From the NCBI RefSeq assembly GCF_043290135.1, contig NW_027464603.1, positions 5,805,501 to 5,869,500 of the forward strand: a stretch of 64,000 nt of DNA. Direction: 5' to 3'. The notes below the pieces were generated by a model. That model was not told the origin of the DNA. It searched no databases and worked only from the letters and a program-made list of their open reading frames with translations. This DNA is from Rhipicephalus microplus. Its lineage: Eukaryota > Arthropoda > Arachnida > Ixodida > Ixodidae. This document shows positions 44,636 to 55,590 of the stretch, piece after piece (positions within the stretch are counted from its first letter, which is position 1; each line of letters starts with the position of its first letter). The position numbers were made by a program, and so were the translations under genes.

Positions 44636-45300
44636 TAGCATTGTTAAATGTTCGAGGTCTTGCCGCAAAGGGGAAACAGAGCCAAGTCCACAGGCTGCTC
44701 GTGGATCATAATCTGGATGTACAAGTTGTACAAGAAACAAACGTAGACGGTAAAAAGGAGACCCGGGGCATGGTGCTGAGGTTTACGAGACGAACTATGC
44801 AATTGTAAGTCAAGCAATAGGCACGTCTTCAGGTTGTGTTCTGTTCATTACGAAGTTACCGGGTCTGGTGGTGCAAGATACTTTCTCTTGCCCATCTGGT
44901 AGATTGGTTCCTGTGGTTTCGTATTTACTGATTGGCAGTGGCGTATTGTGTGTATTTATGAACCAGCCATTTGCGAAGAGCGATCACTTTTTTTTCAAGT
45001 CTAAAACAGCTCTTTACTTTGAAAAGGAAATCTGTATTACTTGGTGATTTTAACTGCGTCCTGAACGGGCAAGATTGATGAAAGGGACGCGCCATTTACG
45101 ATAAAAGTAGGACGCTAGCGGGCATAGTTAATTCGAGTTAGAAGACGTGGGCAGCTGTATGGAGAAAACTCAGCAAGCGCGTTTCACACATTTTCAAGGG
45201 AATGGTCATGCACGTCTTGATCACATTTACGTGTCGCTTGAATTAATAGCCCACTGCAAGACATGCTGTCTACCCAATACACTTGAGTGATCAATGTTTT
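44636..45300 (+). pseudogene. Tx1-type LINE endonuclease remnant
   Basis: Fragments of the AP-like endonuclease are readable in several phases: LNVRGLAAKGKQSQVHRLLV and VVQETNVD (catalytic Glu) near 44640-44745, LLGDFNCVLNGQD near 45040-45075, and a few later pieces. Multiple stops. It would have nicked target DNA for reverse transcription. Confidence 0.68.
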
Positions 45301-46552
45301 AGGTAAATGTGATATGGGAAGAAAAACAAAACATTGAAGTGTTTTCATGGGAGCTGTGGAAAATGATCACTTTTTGATCACTGACGAATATTTCTTAAAT
45401 CAGGTAATGAACTGCATCAATGAAACAAAAATGGATGTTGAAGCTAAGCTTGCAGAACAATGGGAAGACTTCAAGCAGCGAATAAAAATAAAAGTTATTG
45501 ATCGTTCTTGCGCATTGAGTTACGAAAATAAAAAAAAGGGAAAAGAACTCCGAATGACCTTGGAAAGACGAATCGACTTGGTGTGCAAACAAGCGGGAGA
45601 GTATAAAATATACATACGCACTATTAAGCAAAAACATGCGCTGTATGACAAAGAATGCTACCGCGGTGCACTGGTCCGTGCTAGGGCTGAGGCTTTAGCT
45701 GCTGAACAGGCGCCAACCAAAAGAGCGATAGCGGTGGAAAAAACAAACACTCGACGGAATCATATCGAAAACATAAAGAATAATAGTCACGAAGTAACCG
45801 ATACCGACAGCATTTTAACCGTACTTTCAAGTCAGTTTGAAAGCCTTTTTGCGTGTAGACAGGTAAATCTAGAAAGATTTGAAGAATATTTAGAGCGCAT
45901 GCCACAATCAGAGAGGAAGTTGAAACCGCTTTGGAGTTATCTATAGCTGCAGCTGAAGTTGAACGAGTGCTTGATAAGTTAAATCCCGGGAAATCTCCAG
46001 GACCAGATGGTCTTTGTGCCAAGTGGTACAAATGTTTTAAAAGTGAATTGTCTCCAATACACACAGGCGTTTTAAAAGAGGCATATGAGGAAAAGAAACT
46101 ACCACCGTCCTTTGGTGAATCACGCACCGTTCTGATTCCGAAGACAGACGTGGTTAAAAAGCGCAGGCACGTCACAGCGTACAGGCTAATCGCACTGACA
46201 AACGTAGACTACAAAGTAATAATGAAAATTTTGGCGGCTAGACTTCATTCAGGAATGAAAAATATCGTCGGTTCACACCAAACGTGTGGAATCAAAGGTC
46301 GGCCCATAGTAACAAATGTTCATAAAATGCGGTTCGTGCTCGAATGTGTTTTGTGTGCTCGAATGTGTTGACATCAGTCAGGCTCGTGTGGCCATGCTTT
46401 AGCTGGATCTGGAGGAAGCGTTTGATTGCGTTGCCCATGCTGTTTTGTTTGCAGTAATGAAGCACAATAATGTTGGTAAGATAATCATTGACGGTGTAGT
46501 CATGGCTTATCAAAATGTTAGTACGAGACTAAATATTATCAACAAGACATTG

Positions 46553-46568
46553 CCCCCCCCCCCCCCCC
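46553..46568 (+). repeat. Poly-C tract of 16
   Basis: Sixteen consecutive C within the LINE RT between ACAAGACATTG and ATTAGAGTCG. Confidence 0.95.
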
Positions 46569-46721
46569 ATTAGAGTCGAGTGCTCAATGCGTCAAGGCTG
46601 CCCTGTTAGTCCACTGTTTTGCGTCTATATTGAAACTTTACGTCTGTCGATATTGCAGAACGACATCAAGTATGGACTTAGAGTACAGTCCTCAGAGGTC
46701 AAAATACTCGCTTACGCTGAT

Positions 46722-46963
46722 GCCCCGCCACGGTGGTCAAGTGGCTATGGTACTCGGCTGCTGACCCGCAGGTCGCGGGTTCAAATCCAGGCTGCGGCGG
46801 CTGCATTTCCGATGGAGGCGGAATCGTTGTAGGCCAGTGTGCTCAGATGTGGGTGCAAGTTAAAGAACCCCAGGTGGTCAAAATTTTCGGATCCCTTCAC
46901 TATAGCGTTTCTCATAATCGTATGATGGTTTAGGGACGTTAAACCCCACATATCTATAATCAA
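46722..46963 (+). mobile_element. Ruka: Ruka SINE, copy 2, inserted in the LINE RT box
   Basis: It starts GCCCCGCCACGGTGGTCAAG, with tRNA-like box A (GTGGTCAAGTGGCTATGG) and box B (GCGGGTTCAAATCC), the same body as the copy at 42270-42511 and an AATCAATC tail. Target duplications TCGCTTACGCTGAT (46708-46721) and TCGCATACGCTGAT (46964-46977) match at 13 of 14 bases. Removing the SINE and one duplication restores the LINE frame across the YAD motif. Confidence 0.93.
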
Positions 46964-48241
46964 TCGCATACGCTGATAATGTTGCGATTTGTTGCACATC
47001 CTATTAAGTTAATGAAGAATCAATCAGCGTTTTTAACTCTTTCGCCGAAGTTACAGGAAGCCACATAAACTGGAGTAAATGCCTCTTCGGCTTTTGGCAT
47101 AGATGCTGACCCTCAACCCGAGAATTTTTTGCAGCCATCAAATGGACAAGAAGGCCAGTTAAATATCTCGGAGTACCGCTTGAGTCGTACAAAAGCACTG
47201 ATGAATATTGGACACAGCAAACCAAAGAAATCAAAGTGAAAGCGAATAGGAGGAATAGAACCTGTCTGTCCATATTCACCAAGGCTACTGCATACAACTG
47301 GTTTTTTGTGTCTAAGCTACGGTATGTGATGCAAGTGCTCAATCGTACCCGGGTCGATGTGCAAAAATTACAACGGGTGTTTGCAATAATTGTGTGGGGG
47401 TCTAACTGGAAAGGTGCAGTCTCATGAATTAGTTTAGGCGGGTGAAGTGTGGAGGCCTCTGGCTAGGACATCTGTTTATGAAGCAATTAGTAATTAGTTT
47501 TTTTTTCACGAGACAAGAGATCTTTCCTACTAACAGTGTGTCAAACAATACTAAGTAGACTGTTGCCTGAGTTTGTTGTGAGCCCACATGTTACCACAGA
47601 AGCTGTGCAAGGATACATAAAGAATGTTGTGGCCGGCATGCGATTTTTGTGTGTTCGTTTTAACTGGCTACCTGTGGTGTATTGAAAAAAAAACTGTACA
47701 AAGATTTATGTGACACTATTCTCCCCACCCCATTGTACATAGTGCTATATACAGCACGCAAGGGTCAAAATGTACTTAAACGAGTTAAAAAAGTGCCAGC
47801 AGCTCGAAGAGCGAGAACGTTCTTTTTTAAATTACACACCGGAACACTTCCTGTAAGAACCTTCCTAGAGGATCGTGGGTCTTACATGCCTTGGGGATCT
47901 GACAGTCTACTCTGTAAGAAACTGGAAACTATTGACCATGCTTTCCTGCACTGCTGGAAAGGAGTTTACTTGTGGCACGTATTACAAAGGACAAATAAAA
48001 AGAGTTTCCGTTAGGCCCTCAAGGTATGGGATATTTGGCAATAGAGAATGAGGATGGATTACCTTTATAATTATACATGACGACTTCTTTGCTCTGTATA
48101 TGGCGCTCTAGAATGGCTCTATTTCAATGTGATTCTAACAGGAGACCAGCAAGAGAGTATTCTAAAGAATGTATCTCAAAATTTCTCGAGGTAGTAAAAA
48201 CAGACATGCCATTTTGCTCAAGTAAAATCTTGTGCAACTTC

Positions 48242-49464
48242 ATGACTTCTTTGCGCAAACACGTACACGGATACAAGGAAAAGAGGCAAACAACACTGGC
48301 GCATACTCACAACTGGTTTATTTTGAACAACGAACTGTACTTATATCTTCACGTAGCCCACACGCCCCCCCCATCGGTGGATCCAGGAACAAACGAGATA
48401 ACCTAAAGAAAGCTTATTCAGCGTTACGTCATGATAAGAACTACAAAACAACAAAAATTGAAGAGTTCACGCATCTGCAGACGGATTGTTGCACGTGCCT
48501 TTCAAAAAAGTCAAATTCTTTATCGGACAAGGTGATGGAAGCTTGGCCAACACATTTTCTCCCATGTTTCTAGTATGAAATGCTTCAATCAACTCCCTGT
48601 TAATTTTTCTCTTGTGAGTTGACAGAATCTTTGTGTCTGTAAAAATTGGTACGCACCCACAAGACTTGCAGGGATCCACCAGATGTGTTCGTCCTGAACT
48701 ACGTAATGCCGAGTCATGCTCCCTCAACCGTGTGTTTACACACCTTCCATATTGCCCGACATAGGATCTGCCACAGCTGAACGGAACCTGGTATACCACT
48801 GCTGTTCTGCAAGACCGGTATTGTTGGCTGTGTTTCTTCTGGCAGCTGTTCTTACTCTGCGTAGTGCTGGACTCCACCATGTTCCGAAGTCGTGGACACA
48901 ACTTTGACAGCTTGTTGGTTGCTGTAAAAACCGAGGTTACTCCGTATCTCGCTGCTACGTTCTTCAAGCCATGGGACAACTTATGAACATATGGAAGAAC
49001 CGCAAGCTTTCTTTTTTCACTTTGTACTCTTCTGGGACTTCTTTCCGTACCTTTTATCACTGGGATGAGTTTTTTGCAAATAGTGTTCAGCAAATGGCTG
49101 GGATACCCAGCTGCCCTGAGCCTGCTTAGCTGGTCCTGAAAGCTGGAAGCAATCTCGTGCACACATGACCGAAGCAAAGAAGATCTAAAGCATGAGGATG
49201 CTATCGCAATTTTTATTACTTTTGAGTGACTAGATGCAAAATTTCGCAGTGGTTTTTCGGCTCGTGGACTATACCGCCAACAAACGTGATCTGCCTTGGA
49301 GAGCAACTTGATGTCCAGAAACTGTAGAGACTTGTCTTGTGCGAACTCTATTGTGAACTTCAGCCCACAGGAATTCTCTCTAAACACCTTGAGAACATTG
49401 ATGACGTGTACGTGTTTGCGCAAAGAAGTCCTGAATGAGTACCAACTCGCCCAACTTTCAGTCC
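48242..49464 (-). mobile_element. 5'-truncated Penelope-like element D
   Basis: Minus-strand PLE holding the end of RT and the GIY-YIG domain. A 25-bp sequence near its 3' end (48244-48268) recurs inverted at its other end (49408-49432), followed there by TGAATGAGTACCAACTCGCC, which resembles the terminal motif of PLEs B and C. The 11-bp TGTGCAACTTC flanks it on both sides (48231-48241, 49465-49475). Confidence 0.82.
48467..49430 (-). CDS. PLE D RT C-terminus and GIY-YIG endonuclease
   Basis: About 320 uninterrupted codons of PLE protein (the open frame runs on to 49552 through non-PLE sequence). The start is the post-catalytic part of RT: FTIEFAQDKSLQFLDIKL and SHSKVIKIAIASSCFRSSLL; YVDD is missing because of truncation. 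The endonuclease has AVVYQVPFSCGRSYVGQYGR, CVNTRLREH, a Cys cluster CKSCGCVPIF and NRELIEAFH with the conserved Glu. Its end is intact, unlike the array PLEs. Sequence similarity to PLE A-C is clear but moderate, so it is a different PLE family. No start codon belongs to it. Confidence 0.87.
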
Positions 49465-50330
49465 TGTGCAACTTCTTCACGCAATCTCTATCAACAGGAC
49501 AACTGCCAGCTGATTGGAAAATATGCAAAGTAGTTCTATTGAAAAGTGGCAATAGATGCTCACCAGAAAATTATCGCCCAAAATCACTAACATGCATTCG
49601 CTGCAAGATGCTTGAGCATAACATTTCTTCGCACATTTATTCTCATTTATAAACCAATAACTTCTTTTAGAGAACCAGCGTAGATTTAGGCGAGGTTTTT
49701 TTTTCCACACCCAACTACTGGAATTTACCACTGATCTTCACTTCAATATGGATAATAATTTACAAACTGACCAAACTTTCCTAAATTTTTCTAAAGCATT
49801 CGACCGCGTACCTCAATCCCGTCTGATTTCAAAATTAACAAAACTTCGCTTAAGTTCGCTAGCCTTATCATTGATCTGTAACTTTTGTCTTTTCTAAAGC
49901 TGTTCACTGTGCCTAATAACTTTTCCTCTCCAATTCCTGATGTCACCTCCATAGTACCTCAGTGTAGTGTCTTGGGGCCACTACTTTTTTTAATCTACAC
50001 TAATGATCTTCCAACTAATATTTTTTTGTTAATACGGCTTTTTGCTGACAATTGCTTTCTAAACCGTTCTATCACTAGTACCGATGACCACCTTGCTTTC
50101 CAAATAGACCCTAATCTCTTTAACAACTAGTGGGAGCATGGCAAATGACTTTAAATTTATTAAAATGTCATTTATTAACCTTTAGTCAAAAAAACTAACT
50201 GTTGAGTTTGATTACCTCATGTACTCCAAAAACAAAAGCAATATTACTATCGAGTACGTATGTGGGACAGTGTTTTTTGTGGAACAGTTCTTAGTATGTT
50301 TATTTTAGTTATCACTAATTTATTCAGTTC
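49465..50330 (+). pseudogene. CR1/jockey-type RT fragment
   Basis: Starts with LCNFFTQSLSTGQLPADWK and ENYRPKSLTCIRCKMLEH, the N-terminal part of the RT of CR1/jockey-type LINEs. After stops, other phases give QTFLDFSKAFDRVPQSRL (motif A with Asp) near 49770-49815 and LLIRLFADNCFLNR near 50028-50070, where the second Asp of the F/YADD box is Asn. ORF1 and endonuclease are absent. The fragment fades near 50330. Confidence 0.78.
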
Positions 50331-51837
50331 ACTATATAACAAAATAAGGACTAAGGTGAACAATGGGTCTTCTTGATTCTGAAGGGACTGGAGAAGTGAG
50401 ATAACTCCAACCAAAAATTTATTTGAGAAAAAACAACACTTCAATGCCGGACAAGCTATTTTTTCAAGAATAGGCTCTAGGTATGCGCGAGACTTGCTAT
50501 GACTCATCGCAAGATGTGGCAGTTGAGGGATGGCAATATCATCGAGAAGCAGTTCTAAAATATATTTTGGTAGAAGTTTTTTCATTACTTCCAAATAAAA
50601 GCTGCCTAATTGTAATCGAGTCAATCAAGAATTGCGGGCGTGATGTCAAAAGACAGAAAATGAAGAATGTTCATTGTTTGAAAAATTACCCTTAATAAAA
50701 AGAAGAGTTATGGCGCAATACGTAACCTCACTCGCAGTAGGAAGTCTAGGTATGCATATAGATAGTTTAAAATGGTTACAAAAAACAGACATTGCTTAAA
50801 CCTCTTAGCAGCACAGTTGAAGCATCCATTTAGAACTGAAACGTCAAGAGAAGCTCATGCGTCCTCACTTTCTTTGGCTTAAATTTCTTATATGTGTCCA
50901 TGCAGCCATGATATATTTTAAAGCATTTGTTTCACCTGCAATCTTATTATTCATTAAAGCAGGCACATAAGTTGTGTATTATGTAGCACTACATTCGAAG
51001 CGTAATCTGCATGGTGGACTGAAACAATGCTTTTGAAAATCTCAAAACAACGCAGCTCTATACGTGACCATCCGTGAATCAATGATAAGCACCAATATGT
51101 GTCCATACATATCAGTTGTGCTCTCATACCTAAATATTTTTCTGACCACTACCTCTACCCCTATGCTGTAGGGCAGCAAATCATCAACCTGGTTCACCTA
51201 ACTGCCTTTGTTTTGTCTTCTTCCTCTGTTTTTTTTGTGTTCCATTTCATTTTCCTGTGTACTTCACAGAGGCCTAATTCAATTGCATGAAGATCACTGC
51301 CTATTGTAGAGTAGATCAGAGGGTCAATTTAGATTCACGCATCTGTATTTTAAATTTGCCATCTTGATAACTTGCATGAAAGCTATTAACCAAGTAGCTC
51401 GACATGCATGCGGTTGCACTACAAGATACCAGGTGTGCATCTGTTACATCGTGTTCTAGAAACCTGAATAGACCTGAGACATTCTTTTGCCGTTTCCATT
51501 TATCACACCGCGCTTGCCGTGTTGCTTGTGGTTATTTTATTGGCAGGGTTTATACTGATTAAGCGGGTCGTCTTGGCTCGTGGTAGCCATTTATTCTGCG
51601 ACATAAAGTTTCTATGCGTATTTATTTAGGTAATTAGCATGTTTTTTAAAGGAATAACTCAAGGAATAAACAGTTGCAAATGAATGCCAATCCTGTCGAC
51701 ATGTTTTTTTTTCGTTTTTGTTGTTGTCTTTTCGGCACGAGACCAAATATTTATGAATATCTTTGCTTTTACCACTCTGAATTTTCCTTCTTCAACTTTC
51801 GTGGCCATTTCTTTCTGAATTGTCAATTTTTTTATTT
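50331..51837. other. AT-rich non-coding sequence
   Basis: No supported gene, RNA or repeat. Frames up to 125 codons show no recognisable motif. Confidence 0.55.
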
Positions 51838-53668
51838 GAAAATACTGCAGGTCCTAACCGGGCCCATGCAGGAGTAGATACATGGAAGTAACATGAAACA
51901 CAATACCACTTCACAAAAAGAAAAGAAAGAAAGTATTGATACACATAGGATACTTCATGATTCACATACAAGTTCACCAAAATTGATCTCTTCTAGACAG
52001 TTGACAAAAGATCTCAGCGTAGAACAATTCACAGTATTGACTGGCAGCCTATTTCATAAAAATGACCATCGGGAATAAGGAATACTTATGTGTATTGACA
52101 CGACTAGCAGGTTGCAAAATGACCTTGTTATAGTTTGTCCTGAGCGAGTGTTTAAATGGGTCCTGTAAGTACAGATTACGTGGTATCTTAAAATGACCGT
52201 GATAGAGTAAGTATATAACTTTTAACCTAGAAATTATTCTTTGTTTGGAAAGTGGCTGAAGATTCGCTCTAATAATTAAATCAGTGACGCTTGAATGCCG
52301 CGAATAATTAGAGTAGATAAACCATGAAGCTAATTTCTGAATGCGTTCAATTTTGTCGGTTAGGTGTTGTTGGTGGGGAGTCCATATTACGTCAGCATAT
52401 TCTAAGGCAAGGCAATTAAGTGTCTTGTATGCATTTAATTTGACTTGGCCTGGAGCATTTCGGAACATTCTTCTAAGAAAGAATACCTTCCCTACCACTT
52501 TTTGGTAGGCGGTGTTGATATGAGGATCCCAAATTAAGTTTGCTAAAAGCGTGACACCAAAGTATTTCACCTGATTACTTTTAGGGAGTTCAATATTTTC
52601 TGAATTATACGAAAAATTAGGCGGATTCTTCTAGTTAGTGAATGTGAGGCATTTGGTTTTCGATGCGTTCAGTCTCAGCCCCATTTCTGGCACCAAGCGC
52701 AAATATGTTTTAGCGAGTTGTTCAGGTCGATTTGGTCCTCTGAATGTCTTACAACTGTATACACGACACAATTATCTGCGAAATGCCGCATCTGCATTGG
52801 TCACTGGATGCCAAATTGGATATCATTGATATAAATAGGAAAAATTATAGGCGCAGGGTTTGAACCCTGCGGTACTTCAGAGTAGACATCGAGGCTCTCG
52901 GTCATATGCTTGTTTACCCCTACACGTTGTGTTCTGTTCATTAGAAAGCTGGAAATCCACGAGATTAAGGTGTCATCAATACCAAAAGCCTCTAGTTTTG
53001 TGAGTAAATCTTCATGTGGGACCATTTCAAACGCCTTTGAAAGGTCTAAGAATATGGCATCAACCTGACTGTTGGTATTAACAGTGTTGGCGAGGTCATT
53101 AGTTATTTCGGCCAGCTGTGTTAGTGTTGACAGCCCAGATCTCAAGCCATGTTGTTGGTTTTAAATAAGGTTATTTTTTTCTAGATGAGTAATGATAGAT
53201 TTAAAAATTATGTGTTCCATCACTTTACAACACGTGCTTCTTCATAATACAGGTCTGTAGTTGCTTGGTTCAAATTCAGAGGCAGATTTTAGTACTGGAA
53301 ATATTTTAGCCCTGTGCCAGTCATCAGGAATAATCGAGGTATTAATTGACAACCTAAATCATATAAGTAAATATTTCGAAATCTAGGCAACATATCGCTT
53401 CAAGGATGTATTAGAGATAGAGTCCGGACCAGTTGACTTCTTTAGGTCAAGGTTATTTGATAAATGTAACATTACTTCCTCTCATATAAATAATTATTCT
53501 ATAGGCTGCTTAACAGTATAGGCCGCCAGGGGCTCTTGTAAAGCAGTGTGCGTGAACACTGACTGGAAATCGTTGTTAAGATGATTCACAATGTCTTTAG
53601 GTTCAGTCAATATTCTATTCCCAGTTTTATTTTGCGCAATGGTTGGTCTATATTCTGACATGTAGCAT
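51838..53668 (-). mobile_element. CR1-type LINE, 5'-truncated
   Basis: Minus-strand element running from RT N-terminal sequence (about 53640) to an A-rich 3' end with AAATAAAAAAATTG near 51823-51840. The 3' non-coding part contains TGCATGGGCCCGGTTAGGAC, which I associate with tick CR1 ends. It lacks endonuclease and ORF1. A gypsy LTR begins directly at its 5' side. Confidence 0.75.
52049..53640 (-). pseudogene. CR1-type reverse transcriptase remnant
   Basis: Readable blocks in order: NRILTEPKDIVNHLNNDFQS (about 53620), STGPDSIS, FEPSNYRPVL (about 53270), then the open segment 52801-53145 with AIFLDLSKAFEMVPHEDLL (motif A) and VPQGSNPAPIIF (motif B, normally with Leu-Gly-Pro), HFADNCVVY near 52765-52790 (second Asp of the box replaced by Asn), and 52049-52570 with KYFGVTL and LNCLALEYADVIWTP. 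Several stops lie between blocks. The enzyme is inactive. Confidence 0.82.
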
Positions 53669-53674
53669 TGATAC

Positions 53675-53820
53675 TGGTACGGTTAGATTAAGTTTAACTA
53701 TGTTTATTTACACGAGAGATCAGGCGACGATCGGCGACGATGGCGAACATAGGCCGAACCAAGTAACTTCCTCTTCTTCAACCTTTGTCCCAAAAACATG
53801 ACTCGGCTCATACTGTATCA
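53675..53820 (-). repeat. 3' LTR of gypsy 3
   Basis: Plus strand TGGTACGG ... CTGTATCA. It aligns over its full length with 58770-58915, and its TG...CA ends are in place. Confidence 0.88.
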
Positions 53821-53859
53821 TTATCCGGTTCACAGACGAAGCCCGCTGGGCGAGCCGAA

Positions 53860-55590
53860 TCATTGGCGTAGTGTGGGATGGAACTGCTTGAGACGAGCTA
53901 CATGTGCCAACTGTGTTTGGCTTGACCGACTAGCAGCTGACGTCAAGCGTGCCACCAAGTTGGTCAAGTCACTCAGGCGATTTACGATAACGAATGGACT
54001 AACATAGTGCGCTAAAATTTTCTGGCATAAGCCACGTTTCCGCATAGGGTCCACAACCACAAGAGGTCCCCTTTTTCGAATGAAACGGTGTCGTGGCGTT
54101 GATGATACCTCTCCTTGTAGCGATCTTGGGATGCCAACGTGCGAACATTGGCAATTTAGCGGGCTCCTTCAGCTCGGCACAGTGTATGAGCATCTGAATC
54201 GCCCGTATGGAGCTCGAATGGAAGTATCGTATCGAGGCACCTGCGTGATGGTCAAGCGTAAACTAGGTAAAACGGAGTGACGTCCGTGGTTTCGTGCTTC
54301 GCTGTATTATAATCATAGGTGATGAATGGCAAAACGTCATCCCGGTTCCTGTGATTTGAGGATACATACATAGCCCGCATATTAGTAAGCGTGCGGTTTG
54401 TGCGTTTCACAAGGCCATTCGTCTGGGGATGATATGGTGTTGATCGGCGAAACTGCGAAGTGCAGAGACGAAGCAATTCTTCTACACTGTCGGCGACAAA
54501 CTGGCGACCGCGATCACTGATGGTGACACGAGGTGGACCATGGCGAGGAACGATGGATTCGTAACAGGAAAGAGACGACGGAATCCGCTGTGCAAGATTG
54601 TATCGTCGCAGTTTTCGCATATCTGGTAAGGTGGTCGACGCAGACTGTGATCCAGCGGTTGTTGTTGCAGGACCGCGGAAACGGTCCTAGCAGGTCGATA
54701 CCAACTTGTTCGAAAGGTGTTGTGGGCGGCGTTATAAGGTGAAGGAGGCCATGCGGACTACTTGTACGACGTTTCTAGCGCTGAAATTTGTCGCACCTAG
54801 AGACGTATTGCTCCATACATTGTCGCATTTTCGGCCAGTAGAAGCGCTCTTAAGTTTGATGCAAAGTGCGGTATAATCCAAGATGGCCAGACGTCGGGTT
54901 ATCAAGCATGAAATGAAGGACGTCGTACCCCAAGCTTTGGGGAACCACTAGCAATTACCGCGCACCATTTGCCGAGAAATTCACCTTGTACAACAGTCCA
55001 AGGCGAAGACAAAAGCGACCACTGCCCTTGGGGCTTTTCGCAGTGGCGGATAAAGAGCCTCAAGTCAAGTGATTGCGCTCTTCCCACTGGAACGTGGTGA
55101 AATTAGAAAATGCGCTTGAAACAGTTGCAAAACAGATGTCGAAGGTGTCTGTATTGTGGTCGGTCGTAGACACTGGAAGACGAGAAAGACAATTGGCTTC
55201 GGTATGACGCCGTCCACTTTTGTATACAACATTACAGTCAAATTCCTGGAGGCGTAGAGCCCAGCGTGCAAGGCGTCCAGAAGGGTCTCGAAGAGTAACG
55301 CCAGCATAAGGATTGATGGTCTGTTACAGTCGTGAAGGGATGCCCATACAGATAAGAACGAAACTTGTGAATAGGAAATACGGCTGCCAAGCATTCTCGT
55401 TTGGTCACAGTGTAATATTTTCAGCCTTGCTGTGGGAATGACTTGTATAGGCAACGACAAGCTCTCTGTCATTATTACGCTGAAGAAGAACGCCTCCAAT
55501 GCCAATACCGCTTGCGTCGCTGTGTACTTCAGTAGGAGCAGATGGGCAAAATTACGGAGAATCGGCTCTGATGTCAGCAGAAATTTATAT
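53860..55590 (-). pseudogene. Gypsy 3 RNase H and integrase
   Basis: In order on the minus strand: GGVLLQRNNDRELVVAYTSH (RNase H, about 55520-55430), [19 protein letters not shown] (about 55290), [13 protein letters not shown] (about 55200), NPTSGHLGLYRTLHQT (integrase zinc domain, about 54880), QVGIDLLGPFPRS (about 54690, first Asp), ISDRGRQFVADSV (second Asp) and HPQTNGLVKRTNRTL in 54252-54620, where the catalytic Glu is Lys, and finally VDPMRKRGLCQKILAHYVS with HVARLKQF in 53860-54060. Numerous frame breaks. The Glu-to-Lys change alone would abolish strand transfer. Confidence 0.85.

Larger units (their letters stand above)
43340..48241 (+). mobile_element. Tx1/L1-type LINE, decayed
   Basis: Order on the plus strand: ORF1 with zinc knuckles (43346-44549), AP-type endonuclease remnants (44636-45300), linker and RT (45347-47430), then a C-terminal Cys/His domain (47682-48014). 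The combination of this ORF1, the RT motif RQGCPVSPLF and the C-terminal CKKLETIDHAFLHCW fits Tx1/L1-type elements found in ticks. It contains many stops and frameshifts, a Ruka SINE in the RT and a PLE at its 3' side, so it is old. Confidence 0.78.
45347..48241 (+). pseudogene. Tx1-type LINE ORF2: RT and C-terminal domain, split by Ruka
   Basis: 45347-45946 is the basic linker before RT. 45931-46371 has LNPGKSPGPDGL, RLIALTNVDYKVIMKILAAR and GIKGRPIVTNV. RT continues at 46587 with MRQGCPVSPLFCVYI and KILAYADA, where Ruka begins at 46722; after it the frame resumes with ADNVAIC. KYLGVPLE (near 47163) follows. The C-terminal part 47682-48014 has ARRARTFFFKLHTGTLPVRT and the CKKLETIDHAFLHCW motif. 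A 16-base C tract at 46553-46568 and numerous stops add damage. Confidence 0.78.

Noticed and set aside
50247..50624. 125-codon minus-strand Leu-rich frame
   Set aside because: AT-rich sequence, no motif on either strand, partly overlapping the RT fragment.
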